From: a bacterium
Lineage (GTDB): Bacteria > Krumholzibacteriota > Krumholzibacteriia > LZORAL124-64-63
Direction of reading: 5' to 3'
Assembly: GCA_016703265.1 (NCBI GenBank)
Contig: JADJCK010000005.1
Coordinates: forward strand, 434,001-498,000
DNA length: 64,000 nt
The notes under the pieces were generated by a model that had not been told where the DNA came from, ran no database searches, and worked only from the letters and a program-made list of their open reading frames with translations. This document shows, one piece after another, positions 30,035-39,003 of this stretch. The position numbers and the translations under genes were made by a program. Each line of letters begins with the position of its first letter. Position 1 is the stretch's first letter.

Positions 30035-30943
30035 ATGACCGACCACCACTTGCCGGCCCTCGGGCCGGACGGTGACCTCGCCAGGGAACTCGAGAACTTC
30101 CAGCAGATCGCCAGCAGCGTGCTGCCGCCGCCCGGCGAGATCCCGCGGTTGCCCGGGCTGGATATCCACGGCCGGATGCTGCCTCTCAACGGCATTGTCG
30201 GCGGGGACCACATTGTCTATGTGGATTTCAACCGGCGTTTCGACCTCGACCGCCGGCTGGAGAAGGCCACCGACCCGCAGGTGCGCGCGAATCTGGCGAA
30301 GGGGCGCACCCGCGCCGGGTTGCTGCTGGCCGACGTGGCCGGCCACCAGATCACCGATGCCACCGTGCACATCGGGCTGCACCATGCGTTCCTGACCGGC
30401 GTTTCCTACGAACTGGAGATGCACGGCGAAGTGACGACCGGCCTGTTCGAGAAACTGAACACGCGTTTCTATCAGACGGCCAACTTCTCCAAGTTCATCT
30501 CGGTGATCTACGGCGAGATCGCCCAGAACGGCGACTTCACGTTCCTGAACGCAGGCAGCCCGCCGCCGGTGGTGTTCTCGCGCGAGTTCGGCCGCCTGGC
30601 CGACATCAACGCCGACCGCCTGACGAGCTTCTACCCGATCGGGCTCTTCCCGTCGGAGCAGAACCTCGACCAAAGCCGGGTCGAAGCGCCGCTGACCAAG
30701 AAGCCGTTCACGACCAACCGCCTGACCCTGCTGAGCCCCGGCGACATCCTGCTGCTCTATTCGGACGGACTGCTGGACCACGCCCGCGGCGAGGAGGCCT
30801 ATTTCCCCGGGCGGCTGGAAGAGGTCCTGCGCGAGACGCGCGACCTGACGGCGGCGGGCATCTGCGACGCGGTTGCGGCCGACCTGGGCCGGTTCGCCCC
30901 GGCGGCCGACGACATCAGCCTCATCGTGGTCAAGCGGAACTGA
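30035..30943 (+). CDS. SpoIIE-type PP2C serine phosphatase, stand-alone
   Basis: The protein has 302 residues from the ATG at 30035; earlier in-frame sequence is not conserved. The PPM/SpoIIE fold is visible: 'LNGIVGGDHIVYVDF' (~50-64, acid equivalent to the family 'GGDYYD'), 'LLLADVAGHQITDA' (~97-110), 'FTFLNAGSPPPVVFS' (~170), 'GDILLLYSDGLLDH' (~240) and 'AADDISLIVVKRN' at the end. The metal-binding acids are therefore present. No sensor or membrane domain is attached. Such phosphatases often control anti-sigma-antagonist pairs, but none is adjacent, so the substrate is unknown. Confidence 0.85.
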   Translation: MTDHHLPALGPDGDLARELENFQQIASSVLPPPGEIPRLPGLDIHGRMLPLNGIVGGDHIVYVDFNRRFDLDRRLEKATDPQVRANLAKGRTRAGLLLADVAGHQITDATVHIGLHHAFLTGVSYELEMHGEVTTGLFEKLNTRFYQTANFSKFISVIYGEIAQNGDFTFLNAGSPPPVVFSREFGRLADINADRLTSFYPIGLFPSEQNLDQSRVEAPLTKKPFTTNRLTLLSPGDILLLYSDGLLDHARGEEAYFPGRLEEVLRETRDLTAAGICDAVAADLGRFAPAADDISLIVVKRN

Positions 30944-30961
30944 GCCTGCCGGCAACAGGGT

Positions 30962-31897
30962 TCACATGCGCAGCAGGTCCTTCACGGCGCGGCGCGCGCG
31001 ATTGCCCAGGCCGGCATCGCCGCGCCGCTTCAATTCATCCACGAGGTCGGGAAGCACGGCCCGGGCGGCCAGGTAGCCGCGCGCGCGGCAGGCCTCGCCC
31101 GCCTGGAAGTCTGCCCAGTGGAACTGCGTGACATCGGGACGGATCACGCAATCGGCCATCGCGCAGACGAAGCGGTTCAGGCGCTGGCGGGCGATTGTGT
31201 TGCTGCGCAGCACCATGTCCAGGCCCGTGGCGAAACGCGTGTCCTCGAAGGCGGGAATATCGACGGCAATGACGAAGTCGGCGCCGAGGTCGCGGCAGGC
31301 CTCGACCGGCACGCGGAACGGGCCGCCACCGTCGCAGATCACCATGCCGTCACGTTCGAGCGGCGGGAACACGGCCGGAATGGCGCTGCTGGCGTAGATG
31401 CCGTCGACCAGCGGGCCTTCGCGGAAGACGACGCTGTTGCCGGAAACGAGGTCCAGCGCCACCGAAGCGAACGGCACCTGCAGGTCGCCGAAATCCACCT
31501 TGCCGAACAGCTGCTCCAGGGGGCCGCGCAGGCGGCTCTCGTCCTGGATCCAGGGCCGCGTCACCGTCTTGACCGCGATCATCTTGCGCTGCATGAAGTC
31601 GTGGATGCCGGCCAGGCGGTGTTGCGGGTCGCGCGCCTCGAGTTCGTTGCGCGGGACGAACGGCGCCCAGTACGAGGCGAACTCCTCGTTGCCGACGTAG
31701 CTTTCCAGGCGGCTCCAGACCGACGACGGTGTCGGGTCCTGCGCGAACAGGCCGCCCACGATGGCGCCCATGCTGGTGCCGACGACCAGGTCGGGCGTGA
31801 TCCCGGCCTCGCCGAGGGCGTCGAGCACGCCTGCGTGCGCCAGGCCGCGGGCGCCGCCGCTGCCCAGGGCCAATCCGATGACCGGTCGCTCCGCCAT
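30962..31897 (-). CDS. Patatin-like phospholipase family protein (RssA-like)
   Basis: This 311-residue protein has the full patatin catalytic set: oxyanion loop 'GSGGARG' (12-18), nucleophile elbow 'GTSMG' (Ser42) and the Asp of 'CDGGGPFRVP' (Asp189). This is a Ser-Asp dyad lipid acyl hydrolase. There is no signal peptide, so it is cytoplasmic or peripheral at the membrane. It is convergent with the phosphatase gene (18-base gap) and divergent from the next gene. The physiological lipid is unknown. Confidence 0.9.
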   Translation of the reverse strand: MAERPVIGLALGSGGARGLAHAGVLDALGEAGITPDLVVGTSMGAIVGGLFAQDPTPSSVWSRLESYVGNEEFASYWAPFVPRNELEARDPQHRLAGIHDFMQRKMIAVKTVTRPWIQDESRLRGPLEQLFGKVDFGDLQVPFASVALDLVSGNSVVFREGPLVDGIYASSAIPAVFPPLERDGMVICDGGGPFRVPVEACRDLGADFVIAVDIPAFEDTRFATGLDMVLRSNTIARQRLNRFVCAMADCVIRPDVTQFHWADFQAGEACRARGYLAARAVLPDLVDELKRRGDAGLGNRARRAVKDLLRM

Positions 31898-31968
31898 GAT
31901 CCTCCGCCGCAGGTTGGAATTGCGATGGCTCCACGATACCAGAACCGGCCGCGTGCACCAATGCGTCT

Positions 31969-31997
31969 TTGACGCACGACCTGCCTTCCGCTAGCAT
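31969..31997 (+). promoter_or_regulatory. Promoter placing the transcript start at the ATG (leaderless) of the next gene
   Basis: TTGACG (31969-31974), a 17-base spacer, TAGCAT (31992-31997). The ATG at 32004 is seven bases after the last base of the -10, exactly where transcription should begin, and there is no ribosome site. Confidence 0.45.
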
Positions 31998-32003
31998 GCC
32001 GAC

Positions 32004-33029
32004 ATGAGCCCACGCACACCAGCCACTTCCGGATCCGGCGGCCGACGCCGGAAGGGCGGCGACAAGCCGCCTGTTTCCGCATTCAGGGTCGAGCGGCTGC
32101 TGCGTCAGGCCGTCCTGGACGACACCGTCCCCGTGTTCGCCGCCGACGTCGAGTTCGCCGACTGGCTGGACGACGGCGGCGAGGCGGCGCTCCTGGCCGC
32201 CCGCAAGGCCACCATTGCGGCCGATCCCCGTGAGCGAGCCCAGGATCTGGCCTACGACGCCTACGAACTGCCCGCGACCAAGGCACTGGCGACGGTTCGG
32301 CGTGCGCTCAAGCTCGACCCTCGCTGCACCGACGCCCGCGCCATCAAGGCCTATGTCACGCTCGGAGACAGCCCGGAACTGATCGGGGAACTGGAAGAGA
32401 TCCTGGCCGACGCGGAGCGCGAGTTCGGCCCGGAGTTCTTCGCCGTGGCCGACGGCGACTACCGGGCCCTGGTGCCGGCGCGGCCGTACCTGCGCACGGC
32501 CCGCCAGCTCGCCGAGTTGCTGTGGGACGCGGGCTACCGGCTCGACGCCGTGACCTGGTACGAGTTCCTGATGGAACTGGACCCGCGCGACCACGCCGGC
32601 AATGCGCCGCTGCTGGTGGGCGACTACCTGGCGATGGGCGAGGTGCAGCGGGCCTGGGACCTGCTCGAGAAGTACGACCGCGGCAATTCGGCGGTGATGG
32701 CCTGGGCCTGGGTGCTGTTGCACCTGCTGGTGGACGACGAGGAGCGCGCCCGCGTGGCCCTGGACCGCGCCATGGCGCTGAACCCGTGGGCGGCGCCTGG
32801 CATCCTCGGGTTGGGCGAGGAGCCGGAGCCCGAGGTGACGCCGTTCGTGGCGGCCGGCAGCCAGGCCGAGGCCAACGTCTGCGAACAGGTGCTGGGTGAG
32901 GCCTGGGACCGTGCGCCGTACGCCCAGGACTGGCTGGAGGAAGTGCTTCACCAGCTGGGACTGCTCGACGGCGATCCCGACGACGACGACCCGGGCGGCC
33001 CCCCGCCCCCGCTGCGCATCGTCAACTGA
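32004..33029 (+). CDS. TPR-like cytoplasmic protein of unknown function
   Basis: This 341-residue protein has a basic, disordered N-terminus ('GSGGRRRKGGDKPP') and a helical-repeat body whose helix pairs resemble tetratricopeptide units ('ATVRRALKLDPRCTDARAIK', 'DAVTWYEFLMELDPRDHAGN', 'ARVALDRAMALNPWAAPGIL'). A second half has 'GEVQRAWDLLEKYDRGNSAV'. The C-terminus is acidic and Pro-rich ('GDPDDDDPGGPPPP'). The pattern recalls the ST7-like TPR family, but I would not name it further. A scaffold or binding role is likely. It appears to be translated from a leaderless message. Confidence 0.6.
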   Translation: MSPRTPATSGSGGRRRKGGDKPPVSAFRVERLLRQAVLDDTVPVFAADVEFADWLDDGGEAALLAARKATIAADPRERAQDLAYDAYELPATKALATVRRALKLDPRCTDARAIKAYVTLGDSPELIGELEEILADAEREFGPEFFAVADGDYRALVPARPYLRTARQLAELLWDAGYRLDAVTWYEFLMELDPRDHAGNAPLLVGDYLAMGEVQRAWDLLEKYDRGNSAVMAWAWVLLHLLVDDEERARVALDRAMALNPWAAPGILGLGEEPEPEVTPFVAAGSQAEANVCEQVLGEAWDRAPYAQDWLEEVLHQLGLLDGDPDDDDPGGPPPPLRIVN

Positions 33030-33060
33030 ACGATCTCGCGCGATCGCAGCCGATCGCCGT

Positions 33061-36000
33061 TCAATCCGCCTGGACCTGCGCGCGCAGTCGCCGGCCGTGC
33101 CACAGCTTGTAGATCGCCGGGTACACCAGCAGTTCGAGGATGAACGAGGTCGCAAGTCCGCCGATCATGGGCGCGGCGATGTGCTTCATCACATCTGACC
33201 CGGCCGAGGTCGACCACATGATCGGCACCAGGCCGAGGAAGCTGGCCGTGACGGTCATCAGCTTGGGTCGCGCCCGCTTGACCGCCCCGTGCACGATCGC
33301 CTCGTCCAGTTCGGCCGGTGTGCGCACCCGGCCCTCGCGCCGCGCCGCATCGCACGACAGGTCCAGGAACAGCAGCATGAACACCGCCGTCTCTGCGTCG
33401 AGCCCCAGCAGTGCGATCAGGCCGACCCAGACGGCGATCGACATATTGTAGTCGAGGATGTACAGCAGCCAGACTGCTCCGATGGCCGAGAACGGCACCG
33501 ACATCAGGATGACCATGGCCTTGAACGACGAGCGCGTGTTGGCCAGCAGGAGCAGGAAGATGAGCACCAGCGTCGCGGGTACCACCAGTCGCAGGCGACG
33601 CTCGACGCGCAGCATGTTCTCGTACTGGCCGCTCCACTGCAGCGTGGTGCCGGCCGGCAGCGCCACGGCGTCGCGGACCACCTGGCGGGCTTCCTTCACG
33701 TAGCTGCCGATGTCGCGCCCGGCCACATCCACGTAGACGTAGCTGGCCAGGAAACCGTTTTCGTCGCGGAGCATGGCGGGGCCGGCCGTCACCGACAGGT
33801 CCGCCACCTGCGCCAGCGGCACCATGGCGCCCGACGGCGTATCGACCAGGATGCGGCCCAGGGTTCCCAGGTCCTCGCGCAGTTCGCGCGGATAGCGCAC
33901 GTTCACGGCGTAGCGGGCGCGGCCATCGACGACCGCCGTCACGTTCTCGCCGCCGATGGCGGTCATGACCACTTCCTGCACGGCGGCAACGGTCAGGCCC
34001 AGTCGCGCCATCTCGCCGCGCCGCGGTTCGATGTCGACGAAGTAGCCGCCGGCCGCACGCTCGGCAAAGACGCTGCGCGTTCCCTCGACCTGGGGCAGCA
34101 ACGACTCGATCCGGCCGCCGATACTCTCGAGGGTCTCGAGGTCGGGTCCGAAGATCTTGATGCCCACGGGCGTGCGCATGCCGGTGGTCAGCATGTCGAT
34201 GCGCGCCTTGATCGGCATCGTCCAGGCGTTCGTCACGCCGGGAATGCGCAGGGCCCGGTCCATCTCGTCGACCAGTTCGTCCCACGACAGGCGGTCGGGC
34301 CAGATCGGGCGCACCAGCGGCAGCAGGAAGCCGGGCAGCCGGTCAGTGTACCAGCGCGGCTTGGCGCGCCACTGGTCCTGCGGCTTGAGGATGACGGTGG
34401 TCTCCATCATCGAGAGCGGAGCCGGGTCGGTGGAAGTATCGGCGCGGCCGGCCTTGCCGAACACGCGCTCGACCTCCGGGAACGAGGCGAGCACCTTGTC
34501 CTGCGTCTGCAGCAGTTCCAGCGCCTGGGCCACGGAGATGCCCGGCAGCGTGGTCGGCATGTAGAGAATCGAGCCCTCGTTCAGCGGCGGCATGAACTCC
34601 GAGCCCAGCTGCAGGTACGCCGGCACCGTGGCCACGACCAGTGCGAAGGCCACGAGAATGACCGTCTTCGGGCGCCTGAGCACGAACCGGCAGGCCGGGT
34701 CGTAGACGCGGAAGATGGCGCGGCTGATCGGGTGCTTCTCCTCGGCGTGGTAGGTGCCGATCAGCGTCGAGGTGGCCAGGCGGGCGAGAAACCGCGGCTG
34801 GAACGTATACGGCTGGATGCGCGCGAACATCATCCGCAGCGCCGGGTCCAGCGTGATGGCCAGCACCGCGGCCAGGCCCATCACCAGGTTCTTGGAGTAG
34901 GCCAGCGGCTTGAACAGGCGCCCTTCCTGGTCCACGAGCGTGAACACGGGAATGAAGGCCACGGCAATGACGAGCAGCGAGAAGAAGACCGACGGTCCCA
35001 CTTCCTTCAGCGCCTCGAGCCGGACGTCGTGGAAGCTGCCCTTGGAGCCGCCTGCCTGCCACAGGTGGATGCGGTTGTAGGCGTTCTCCACCTCGACGAT
35101 GGCACCGTCGACCAGCACGCCGATCGAGATCGCGATGCCGGCCAGCGACATGATGTTGATGGAGACGCCCGCCATGGCCAGCGGGATGAACGAGAGCAGG
35201 ATGGAAACCGGAATGGTGACGATGGGCACGATGGCCGACGGCAGGTGCCAGAGGAAGACCAGGATGACCAGCGAGACGATGATCATCTGGATCACCAGCT
35301 CGTGGGTCAGGGTGTCGATGGCGCGCCGGATCAGGTCGGAGCGGTCGTAGGTCGTGACCACCTTGACGCCGGCGGGCAGGCCGGGCTCCAGTTCGTGCAG
35401 GCGCTGCTTGACGCGGTTGATGACGTTCAGTGCGTTCTCGCCCTGGCGCATGACCACGATGCCGCCCACGGCGTCGCCCTTGCCGTCCAGGTCGCTGACG
35501 CCGCGGCGCATCTCGGGGCCCAGCGACACGCGCGCCACATCGCGCAGCAGCACGGGTACGCCGCCGGCCTCGGCCCGAACGACGATCTGCTCGAAGTCGG
35601 CGATGGTGCGGGCATAGCCGCGGGCGCGGACCATGTACTCGGCGCCGCTCCACTCCAGCAGGCGTCCGCCTGCCTCGTTGTTCGAGGCCTTGACCGCGTT
35701 GGTCACGTCCATCAGCGGGACCTGAAGTGCCGCCAGCCGTACCGGGTCCACGGTGATCTGGAACTGCTTCTCGAAGCCGCCCACGGTGGCCACCTCGGCC
35801 ACGCCCTCGACGGCCTGCAACGCGTAGCGCAGCGTCCAGTCCTGGTACGAGCGCAGTTCATCGATGTCGTGGCGGCCTTCGGGATCGGTCAGGGCGTACT
35901 GGAAGACCCAGCCGACGCCCGTGGCGTCCGGGCCCAGCGACGGTGCCACGCCCTCGGGCAGGCGCGTCTGGATGGCGTTCAGGTACTCGAGGACGCGCGA

Positions 36001-36318
36001 GCGCGCCCAGTACAGGTCGGTGCCGTCGTCGAACACGACATAGACGAAGGAGAAGCCGAAATCGGAGAAGCCCCGGATCGCCTTGACGCCAGGCGCCCCG
36101 AGCAGGCCGCTGACGATGGGGTAGGTGACCTGGTCCTCGACCAGGTCGGGGGAGCGGTCCCAGGTAGTGTAGACGATGACCTGCGTGTCGGAGAGGTCGG
36201 GCAGTGCATCGAGGCGCACCGTGCGCAGCGTCTGCACGGCGTAGACGCAGGCCAGTGCCGTCAGTACCAGCACCAGGAGGCGGTTGCGCGCGGAGAACTC
36301 GATGACGCGGCTGATCAT
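33061..36318 (-). CDS. cusA: Heavy-metal RND efflux pump, inner-membrane subunit (CusA-like)
   Basis: This 1085-residue RND transporter exports monovalent metal ions with proton exchange. It resembles CusA more than CzcA: 'ISIGVLVDGAIVEVENAYNR' in the membrane region, 'GKAGRADTSTDPAPLSMMET' in the porter domain (with the Met residues expected near the CusA metal path) and 'RIDMLTTGMRTPVGIK'. Length and the two periplasmic loops between 12 helices are normal. Its start overlaps the adaptor stop (ATGA), making it the last gene of a four-gene unit. Cu(I)/Ag(I) is the likely substrate, from family resemblance. Confidence 0.9.
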   Translation of the reverse strand: MISRVIEFSARNRLLVLVLTALACVYAVQTLRTVRLDALPDLSDTQVIVYTTWDRSPDLVEDQVTYPIVSGLLGAPGVKAIRGFSDFGFSFVYVVFDDGTDLYWARSRVLEYLNAIQTRLPEGVAPSLGPDATGVGWVFQYALTDPEGRHDIDELRSYQDWTLRYALQAVEGVAEVATVGGFEKQFQITVDPVRLAALQVPLMDVTNAVKASNNEAGGRLLEWSGAEYMVRARGYARTIADFEQIVVRAEAGGVPVLLRDVARVSLGPEMRRGVSDLDGKGDAVGGIVVMRQGENALNVINRVKQRLHELEPGLPAGVKVVTTYDRSDLIRRAIDTLTHELVIQMIIVSLVILVFLWHLPSAIVPIVTIPVSILLSFIPLAMAGVSINIMSLAGIAISIGVLVDGAIVEVENAYNRIHLWQAGGSKGSFHDVRLEALKEVGPSVFFSLLVIAVAFIPVFTLVDQEGRLFKPLAYSKNLVMGLAAVLAITLDPALRMMFARIQPYTFQPRFLARLATSTLIGTYHAEEKHPISRAIFRVYDPACRFVLRRPKTVILVAFALVVATVPAYLQLGSEFMPPLNEGSILYMPTTLPGISVAQALELLQTQDKVLASFPEVERVFGKAGRADTSTDPAPLSMMETTVILKPQDQWRAKPRWYTDRLPGFLLPLVRPIWPDRLSWDELVDEMDRALRIPGVTNAWTMPIKARIDMLTTGMRTPVGIKIFGPDLETLESIGGRIESLLPQVEGTRSVFAERAAGGYFVDIEPRRGEMARLGLTVAAVQEVVMTAIGGENVTAVVDGRARYAVNVRYPRELREDLGTLGRILVDTPSGAMVPLAQVADLSVTAGPAMLRDENGFLASYVYVDVAGRDIGSYVKEARQVVRDAVALPAGTTLQWSGQYENMLRVERRLRLVVPATLVLIFLLLLANTRSSFKAMVILMSVPFSAIGAVWLLYILDYNMSIAVWVGLIALLGLDAETAVFMLLFLDLSCDAARREGRVRTPAELDEAIVHGAVKRARPKLMTVTASFLGLVPIMWSTSAGSDVMKHIAAPMIGGLATSFILELLVYPAIYKLWHGRRLRAQVQAD

Positions 36319-37703
36319 CGCACGGCTCCCGCAGGTTTCTCGGCGGTGTGGGCCGCGCTGTGTCCGCCGGCTGCCGGTTCACCCGGCGGCGGCATCAATG
36401 CGGCCCGGATGCGCGACTCGCTATCGAGCAGGAAGGCAGCCTTGACCACCACCTGATCGCCGGCTTCGAGCCCGTCGATGATCTGCGCCAGGCCGTCGGA
36501 ACGGTCACCGACCGTGACCTCGCGCGGCGTGAAGCGGCCGCCGCCGTTGGCCACGAACACGACCTGCCGGCGGCCGGTGTCCAGGATCGCGTCGTCGGGG
36601 ATGACCAGTGCGTCGCCCTGCGCCACTTCCAGGACCACGTCCGCGTAGGTGCCGGGACGCAGGTTGCCGAAGTCGTTCTCCAGCACCACGCGGGCCCGCA
36701 GCGTGCGCGTGGCCACGTCGAGGGTCGGGTAGACATAGTCGATCACCCCGGGCAGGCTCAGGCCCGGCTCCTGCGGCAGGCTGACCGTGACGGCCCGGCC
36801 CACCGTGACGTGCGGGGCTTCGTACTCGTAGAAGCGCGCATCGAGCCACACCGCCGAGAGGTCGGCCACCTGCAGCAGTTCCATGCCCGGTTCGACGGCC
36901 ATGCCGGCGTACGCCTCGCGCATCGTGACGACGCCGCCGGCGGGCGAGCGCAGCGGGACCACGCGCGACACCTCGCCGCCCTGCTCCAGTTGCGTGATGA
37001 AGTCGTCGGCCACGCCCAGCAGGCGCAGGCGCCGGCGCGAGGCCTCGGCCAGTGCGGCGGCCCCGGTGCGGGTCTCCGCGTCGGTCGCGACGCCGGCGAG
37101 GGCGCGGGCGCGCAACAACTCCTCCTGCGTGGCCACCAGCTCCGGCGCATAGATCGTGAGCAGGGGGCCGCCGCGCGACACGCGCTCGCCCACCGCGGCC
37201 ACGGAAAGGGTTTCGATCCAGCCGCTCACGCGCGACTGGACGCTGTGCAGGCGCGTCTCGTCGACCACGACAGTGCCGAGGGCGCGGATGGATCGGCGCA
37301 GTGGCTGCACGACGGCCGCCTGTGTGCGCACGCCGGCCAGTTGCACCGAGCGGTCGTCGAGCTCCAGCGCCGCCAGACCGGGCAGGCCGCCCGCGGCGCC
37401 TTCCTGCGAAGCAGCGAACGCCGCGGCCTCGACGAGGTCCATGCCGCAGATCGGGCACGAACCCTGACGATCGGACGTGTAGGTCGGGTGCATGGGGCAC
37501 AACCAGCGCGCCGGGGCTGTCGCAGCGACTTCGGCTTGACCGCCGTGATCATGGGCATCGGCGCCCGCGTCGGCGCGGGGCGAGCCTTCACGGCAACCGG
37601 CGATGAACCCGAGCAGTCCGGTCAGGGCCAGCAGGGCGGCCCCGGCGACCAACCGCGCGTGCGCGCTTCGGGCCCGGTTGCGATCTCGGTGCGTCTCGTT
37701 CAT
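36315..37703 (-). CDS. cusB: RND efflux periplasmic adaptor (CusB-like) with heavy-metal-binding domain
   Basis: This 462-residue membrane-fusion protein has an N-terminal hydrophobic segment with a Cys ('GAALLALTGLLGFIAGC'), suggesting a lipoprotein anchor. A heavy-metal-binding domain follows ('WLCPMHPTYTSD ... CPICGMDLV', ~68-92), then the usual barrel-sandwich and helical hairpin ('VQSRVSGWIETLSVAAVGER', ~165) and a C-terminal beta-barrel. It links CusA to the outer-membrane channel and feeds metal to the pump. Both neighbouring junctions are 4-base overlaps. Confidence 0.9.
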   Translation of the reverse strand: MNETHRDRNRARSAHARLVAGAALLALTGLLGFIAGCREGSPRADAGADAHDHGGQAEVAATAPARWLCPMHPTYTSDRQGSCPICGMDLVEAAAFAASQEGAAGGLPGLAALELDDRSVQLAGVRTQAAVVQPLRRSIRALGTVVVDETRLHSVQSRVSGWIETLSVAAVGERVSRGGPLLTIYAPELVATQEELLRARALAGVATDAETRTGAAALAEASRRRLRLLGVADDFITQLEQGGEVSRVVPLRSPAGGVVTMREAYAGMAVEPGMELLQVADLSAVWLDARFYEYEAPHVTVGRAVTVSLPQEPGLSLPGVIDYVYPTLDVATRTLRARVVLENDFGNLRPGTYADVVLEVAQGDALVIPDDAILDTGRRQVVFVANGGGRFTPREVTVGDRSDGLAQIIDGLEAGDQVVVKAAFLLDSESRIRAALMPPPGEPAAGGHSAAHTAEKPAGAVR

Positions 37704-38950
37704 CGTGCATCCTCTCCATTCCCGGCCACGGGGTCGCGTCCGTCCAGGGCGAGCAGCCTTGTCTGGGCCGCGAATGCAGCGGCCTCTTCGCGCGCGAGCC
37801 GGCCGCGGGCTTCGGCCTGGTCCCTGAAGGCTTCGATGAGCAGGTCGGCAGGGCCGTCACCGGCCAGATAGCGGGCGCGAGCGCTCTCGGCGGTCAGGGC
37901 CAGCAGCGGCAGGATCTGCCCGCGCAGTCGCGCTGCCGCCGCCAAGGCGGCCTCGCGCCGGGCCGCCAGCGCGCCCGCTTCGGCGCGGGAGCGCAGGAGA
38001 GCGTCGCGCTCGGCGAGGCGCGCGGCGGCCTCGCGGTGGCCGGCGGCGCGTGCCATCGCGTCCTGCTTGCGACCCTTCCACAGCGGCAGTTCCAGCCCCA
38101 CGCGCGCGGTGACCATGGGTGCCATCGAGTCGCGCCAGCCGTACTCGGCGCCCACGACCAGGTCGGGCCGGCCTTCGCGATCGGCCGCCAGGCGCAGCCG
38201 GCGTGCCGTCTCGGTTCCGGCCTCGGCCATGGCCACTTCGGCGAAGGAGGCGCCGTCGGCTGTGGAGGAGTTGGTGGGCGGCAGGGCGGCGGCGGTCGCT
38301 GCGCGTGCTACCGTGGTGTCGTCGAGCACGGAAGCCAGTCGCGCCACCACGGCCGAGCGTTCACCCAGTTCGCGGTCGATCTCGGACGCCAGCATGGCGC
38401 GTTCCCGACGCAGGGCCAGCCAGTCGGCCTGCGAGCCGAGTCCGGTCTCGTAGCGGGTGAGTGCCTGGGGCTCGAGCATGTCGAAGAGCGAAAGCGCCTG
38501 GCGAAGGGCGGAGACCGTCGCCCCGCTGGCATACAACATCGCCCAGGCTTCGCGAACCTCGGCCGCCAGCAGGCGCCGCTCGGCTTCGCGGGCGGCCGCC
38601 ATCTCCGGAACGCGTGCGGCGGCGGCCGCCGTGCGCAGGCCGCGCTTGCCGGGCCAGGGAATCGTCTGGGTGAACTCCAGCGCCAGCATCGCCATCGGGT
38701 CGGTGCCCACTCCTGCGCCCGGGTAGTCCTCGCCGCGGGCGCTCAGGGCGATCATCGGGTCGGGCAGGGCGCCGGACGCAGGGATGTCCTCGCGCATGGC
38801 GGCGATTTCCGCCTCGCGCATGCGCAGGCCGGGAGCCCGCGCCAGGGCCAGGGCCACGAGTGAATCGAGTTCCACGGCGGCCGCCTGTGCCGCGGCGTCG
38901 CCCGTCGTGGTGTCACCCGTCGAAGTTTCGGACGCAGACAACGCCGCCAA
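37700..38950 (-). CDS. Outer-membrane efflux channel (TolC/CusC-like), start uncertain
   Basis: The TolC-type repeat is clear: 'LALARAPGLRMREAEIAAMR' near the N-terminus, 'FTQTIPWPGKRGLRTAAAAA' in the middle, and a second half with 'VGLELPLWKGRKQDAMARAA' and 'ARYLAGDGPADLLIEAFRDQ'. The frame stays open far upstream, but that sequence overlaps the metal-binding gene and is not conserved. No ATG or GTG exists in the gap after it. TTG at 38950 (416 residues) or 38941 is the best start, with no good ribosome site and no visible signal peptide. Either the start is unusual or a base is missing near 38950-38975. The stop overlaps the adaptor start. Confidence 0.75.
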   Translation of the reverse strand: MAALSASETSTGDTTTGDAAAQAAAVELDSLVALALARAPGLRMREAEIAAMREDIPASGALPDPMIALSARGEDYPGAGVGTDPMAMLALEFTQTIPWPGKRGLRTAAAAARVPEMAAAREAERRLLAAEVREAWAMLYASGATVSALRQALSLFDMLEPQALTRYETGLGSQADWLALRRERAMLASEIDRELGERSAVVARLASVLDDTTVARAATAAALPPTNSSTADGASFAEVAMAEAGTETARRLRLAADREGRPDLVVGAEYGWRDSMAPMVTARVGLELPLWKGRKQDAMARAAGHREAAARLAERDALLRSRAEAGALAARREAALAAAARLRGQILPLLALTAESARARYLAGDGPADLLIEAFRDQAEARGRLAREEAAAFAAQTRLLALDGRDPVAGNGEDAR

Positions 38951-39003
38951 CCCGGTGACGAGCGGCTCGTCATTTCGTGCGACCGCCGGCGCGGGGGTTT
39001 GCG

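Noticed and set aside
33289..36456. 1055-residue plus-strand open frame opposite cusA
   Set aside because: Its composition (His, Gln, Asp, Arg rich) is that of an antisense frame; the minus strand carries a complete RND pump.
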